Source of the DNA: Methanoculleus sp. UBA374
Lineage (GTDB): Archaea; Halobacteriota; Methanomicrobia; Methanomicrobiales; Methanoculleaceae
Assembly: GCA_002508705.1 (NCBI GenBank)
Contig: DAYL01000032.1
Coordinates: 99,746 to 163,745 of the forward strand
Length of the DNA stretch: 64,000 bases
Direction of reading: 5' to 3'
In this document: positions 61,943-64,000 of the stretch, in pieces
Position numbering within the stretch: the stretch's first letter is position 1
Layout of the letters: the number at the start of each line of letters is the position of its first letter
Position numbers and translations under genes: made by a program
Notes under the pieces: model-generated
Databases searched by the model: none
The model's input: the letters and a program-made list of their open reading frames with translations, nothing else
What the model was told of the DNA's origin: nothing

Positions 61943-63058
61943 TTAGATCTTTTGATAAACCTTTTCGAGCATATCGGTGATCCGCCCCCAGTCGTACGCT
62001 GCCGCCGCCGCCCGAAAGTCCGATGCCCGGCGCAGGTCGAGCCCCGCCAGGATCTTCTCCCCCATCTCCCCCGCCGAGAGCCCCGAGCGGAACCCGTTCA
62101 CCCCGTCCCGCACGAGGTCCCTCGCTGCGTTCCCCGGGCGGTCCGCCGTCACCACAGGGAGGCCGCAGGCCATCGCCTCCAGCGCCGCGATCCCGAAGCC
62201 CTCGCGGGTCGAGGGGAGGACGAAGACCCTTGATGCCTTCATCGCGGCGATGACCGCGTCGTGATCGGGAAAGAAACCGGTAAAGGTCACCGCCCCGTCA
62301 AGCCCGAGGTCGCGCGCGAGGGCTTCGAGCGCCGGGCGTTCCGGGCCGTCGCCGACGATCAGCGCTCGAAGGTCGGGGACCTCATCCCGCACCGGCACGA
62401 GCGCCCGGAGGAGGGCGTCGACGTTTTTGTCCCGGATCAGCCTGCCGGCGAAGACGACGTCCGACTCCTCCGCCGCCGGGACAACCGCGGCGATCCGCGC
62501 GGTGTCGATACCGTTCGGGACGACCGGGATGGGGCCCGGAACCCCAAGACCCTCGAGGGCCCGGGCCGTCGAGGGCGAGACAGCGATGTGGTGATCCGTG
62601 AGCCCGGCGGTCAGCCGCTCGACGGTCTTCCCGAACGCCCCCCGCCAACCCAGGTAGTCATACCAGTAGTCGCCCCAGACCTCGTGCCAGGTGACCACGA
62701 GCGGGAACCCCCGCAGCGCCGACGCCGCCTTCGCCGAAAAACAGGAGAAGTAAGGGAAGTTCTGGCAGTCGACGACGTCGGCGCCGGAGGAGAGGAGCGG
62801 CCGGAGAACCGACCGGCCGAACCGGAGCGCCTGCGGGACCGTCCGCCGTCCGCCGGCATACAGAGCCTCGGCGGGAGCGACGCCGTGGATGGTCACCCCG
62901 TCCCGCTCTATCGTCGCCGGATCGCTCCAGCAGCGCATCCCGTAGACGTGGACCTCGTGGCCCCGGTCCGCGAGCCGAACCGAGACCTCGCGGATGCGCT
63001 TCTCGACCCCGCCCTTCACCCAGGGGTAGACGGCGTCGTAGACATAGGCGATCTTCAG
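61943..63058 (-). CDS. GT4-family glycosyltransferase with a probable CTG start
   Basis: The family N-terminus LKIAYVYDAVYPWVKGGVEKRIREVSVRLADRGH reads in frame from a CTG at 63058 behind GAGGG, with an in-frame stop a few codons earlier; the next canonical start (GTG 63019) would cut off the first beta strand. The C-domain has VVFAGRLIRDKNVDALLRAL, VTFTGFFPDHDAVIAAMKASRVFVLPSTREGFGIAALEAMACGLPVVTADRPG. It is probably a cytoplasmic glycosyltransferase and the first gene of the leftward operon. Confidence 0.85.
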   Translation of the reverse strand: MKIAYVYDAVYPWVKGGVEKRIREVSVRLADRGHEVHVYGMRCWSDPATIERDGVTIHGVAPAEALYAGGRRTVPQALRFGRSVLRPLLSSGADVVDCQNFPYFSCFSAKAASALRGFPLVVTWHEVWGDYWYDYLGWRGAFGKTVERLTAGLTDHHIAVSPSTARALEGLGVPGPIPVVPNGIDTARIAAVVPAAEESDVVFAGRLIRDKNVDALLRALVPVRDEVPDLRALIVGDGPERPALEALARDLGLDGAVTFTGFFPDHDAVIAAMKASRVFVLPSTREGFGIAALEAMACGLPVVTADRPGNAARDLVRDGVNGFRSGLSAGEMGEKILAGLDLRRASDFRAAAAAYDWGRITDMLEKVYQKI

Positions 63059-63182
63059 GGGATACCCTCAGGGAATAGGTTGCGGGAGGAGGGGGATAAG
63101 GGTATTCGTTTTGGGGAACGACTGGCCGAAGGGCAGGAGTTCGAGAAGACCGAAGGTGCGACGTTTCGGCAGGATCGGAGCA

Positions 63183-63248
63183 GGCACCCCGGTACCTGTC
63201 CTGTCGGGGTGCCCATTAGGGCACATTTATTCACTGTGATAAATGTGC
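63183..63248. promoter_or_regulatory. Two inverted repeats upstream of the last toxin-antitoxin pair
   Basis: GGCACCCC (63183-63190) pairs with GGGGTGCC (63206-63213), and GCACATTTAT (63221-63230) with ATAAATGTGC (63239-63248). Both are perfect. The second ends 35 bases before the antitoxin ATG, overlapping the expected promoter, and could be its operator or the divergent operator of the glycan operon. Confidence 0.6.
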
Positions 63249-63253
63249 ACACC

Positions 63254-63261
63254 AATAAATA
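63254..63261 (+). promoter_or_regulatory. TATA box of the antitoxin gene
   Basis: AATAAATA is centred about 26 bases before ATG 63284, and no ribosome site precedes that ATG, so a leaderless transcript is likely. Confidence 0.5.
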
Positions 63262-63283
63262 TCATGGCGATCCACGAAGATGC

Positions 63284-63514
63284 ATGTCTTCCGCCACAAG
63301 CGATACCGGCAGCCAGATCAAGCGCATTCCCGTGAAAAAGCCTACCTGGAGGGACCTGCACGACCTCAAAGAGGCCGGAGAGAGCTATGATGAGCTGCTT
63401 GGCCGGATGATCCGGCGCGAGCGGGACTATCGCGACTGGAAGATGATCGTCGAGATAGAGGAGACCGGCGAGTTCGTAGCCTTCGACCCGGACGACCTCC
63501 TGCAGGACGACTGA
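63284..63514 (+). CDS. Antitoxin of the RelE-type pair
   Basis: The 76-residue protein reads IKRIPVKKPTWRDLHDLKEAGESYDELLGRMIRRERDYRDWKMIVEIEETGEFV and ends in acidic residues (DPDDLLQDD). The VKKPTWRDLHDLKEAGESYDELL strand-helix is typical of small archaeal antitoxin-like proteins (DUF7557, from memory). The open frame extends far upstream, but that part is antisense to the glycosyltransferase. It precedes the toxin by 20 bases. Confidence 0.8.
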   Translation: MSSATSDTGSQIKRIPVKKPTWRDLHDLKEAGESYDELLGRMIRRERDYRDWKMIVEIEETGEFVAFDPDDLLQDD

Positions 63515-63534
63515 GGCACCGGTGAGAGGAGAGC

Positions 63535-63816
63535 GTGTTCACCGTTCTGATCGAGAGGAAGGCACGGGAGTTCTTAAAGCGGCTCCCCCCAAAAACCCGG
63601 CGCATCGTCGTCGAAAAGATCCAGGAACTCGCGGAGGACCCGTTTCCGGGAGGGAACAAAGAGAAACTTGAGTATCCCCATCCCCCTGCAGTCTATCGCC
63701 TCCATATCAGCAGATCCTTCACCGTTTTTTATATCGTCGAGCATGAGGAGAGCATCGTCAAGATCGAGAAGATCGTGACGATCGAGAGGGCGCACAAGGA
63801 GTATTCTCGCCGGTGA
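63535..63816 (+). CDS. RelE-superfamily toxin
   Basis: The 93-residue protein starts at GTG behind GAGAGGAGAG and reads FTVLIERKAREFLKRLPPKTRRIVVEKIQELAEDPFPGGNKEKLEYPHPPAVYRLHISRSFTVFYIVEHEESIVKIEKI, the RelE order: an N-terminal helix pair, then the YRLHISRSFTVFYIV strands with the basic residues of the active site. It is likely an mRNA interferase inhibited by the upstream gene product. Confidence 0.92.
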   Translation: MFTVLIERKAREFLKRLPPKTRRIVVEKIQELAEDPFPGGNKEKLEYPHPPAVYRLHISRSFTVFYIVEHEESIVKIEKIVTIERAHKEYSRR

Positions 63817-64000
63817 GGCCCCGGCCGGGAGGGAGAGGCCGGGTGCTGGCCGCATCCCCATCCACACTGCACGGATGCATTTGTTCGGGAAAAGATCCCC
63901 CGGAGCGGCACCATCGTCACCGCTCCCGTACACCCCGGAAAGACCCTTGCGCCAAAGACGCTTCAGACAACTCTTTTTCAGGCCGGAACCTCGCCTGAAG
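63817..64000. other. Right edge, no gene supported
   Basis: Short frames on both strands show no family or ribosome site. The beginning of a further gene beyond the edge cannot be judged. Confidence 0.4.

Noticed and set aside
62261-63283. Long upstream extension of the antitoxin frame
   Set aside because: It is antisense to the GT4 gene, whose motifs are clear; the antitoxin fold begins at 63284.

Overview
The window looks like a methanogenic archaeon of the order Methanomicrobiales, most likely Methanoculleus or a close relative. This is inferred from several things together: high GC content outside a few islands, archaeal ribosomal protein L37e, an LSm protein, archaeal SepF, a ZPR1-type zinc protein, an initiator tRNA-Met without encoded CCA, thiol:fumarate reductase TfrAB, a rubredoxin, and TATA boxes about 26-28 bases ahead of several start codons (leaderless mRNAs). 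No rRNA, CRISPR array, insertion sequence or prophage was seen.

Layout. 1-2.7 kb: a tungstate/molybdate ABC transporter operon (substrate-binding protein cut by the left edge) with a TrmO-like tRNA methyltransferase inside it. 2.9-5.8 kb: a PIN-domain gene with a tiny upstream partner, a rubredoxin and a HerA-type ATPase. 5.9-11.1 kb: an MFS exporter, a DUF5518-like membrane protein, a carbamate kinase/arginine deiminase pair and small membrane or secreted proteins. 11.4-15.8 kb: a drug-type ABC exporter, a DUF362 ferredoxin-like protein, an iron-sulfur flavoprotein, a pterin dehydratase and a thioredoxin. 15.9-19.7 kb: core information genes (initiator tRNA, PurF, L37e, LSm, a PUA protein, SepF, ZPR1). 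20.1-28.8 kb: a VapBC-like pair, an aspartate kinase fused in frame to PurM, TfrAB, a polyprenol-phosphate-type glycosyltransferase and a one-gene MNT-HEPN fusion. 30-33.3 kb: an HD phosphohydrolase with a YwgA-like partner, then UDP-sugar dehydrogenase.

33.5-39.2 kb is a graveyard of toxin-antitoxin modules. Intact RelE and MNT/HepT pairs sit among RelE, HicA, HEPN and YgiT-type genes broken by frameshifts or truncation. A damaged second copy of the glycosylation locus (37.5-38.2 kb) carries a one-kilobase internal deletion that joins a nucleotidyltransferase to a glycosyltransferase out of frame; the intact originals lie at 39.8-41.7 kb. The copy also ends exactly where a YgiT antitoxin is cut off.

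39.9-63.1 kb is a cell-surface glycan region. It holds a sugar nucleotidyltransferase, a GT2 enzyme, an AglD-type flippase-like protein, two methyltransferases, a GT-C enzyme, a 1346-residue secreted repeat protein rich in N-glycosylation sequons (S-layer-like), and a long leftward operon. That operon runs from a GT4 enzyme through a GDP-mannose dehydratase-type protein, a Wzm/Wzt-type polysaccharide exporter and two methyltransferases to a two-domain glycosyltransferase. AT-rich islands at about 41.7-44.1 and 51.9-56.3 kb suggest gene exchange within the cluster. The window closes with another RelE-type toxin-antitoxin pair preceded by two inverted repeats.

All calls come from reading the sequence and recalled family motifs; no database search was run. 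Percent identities and GC values are by eye.
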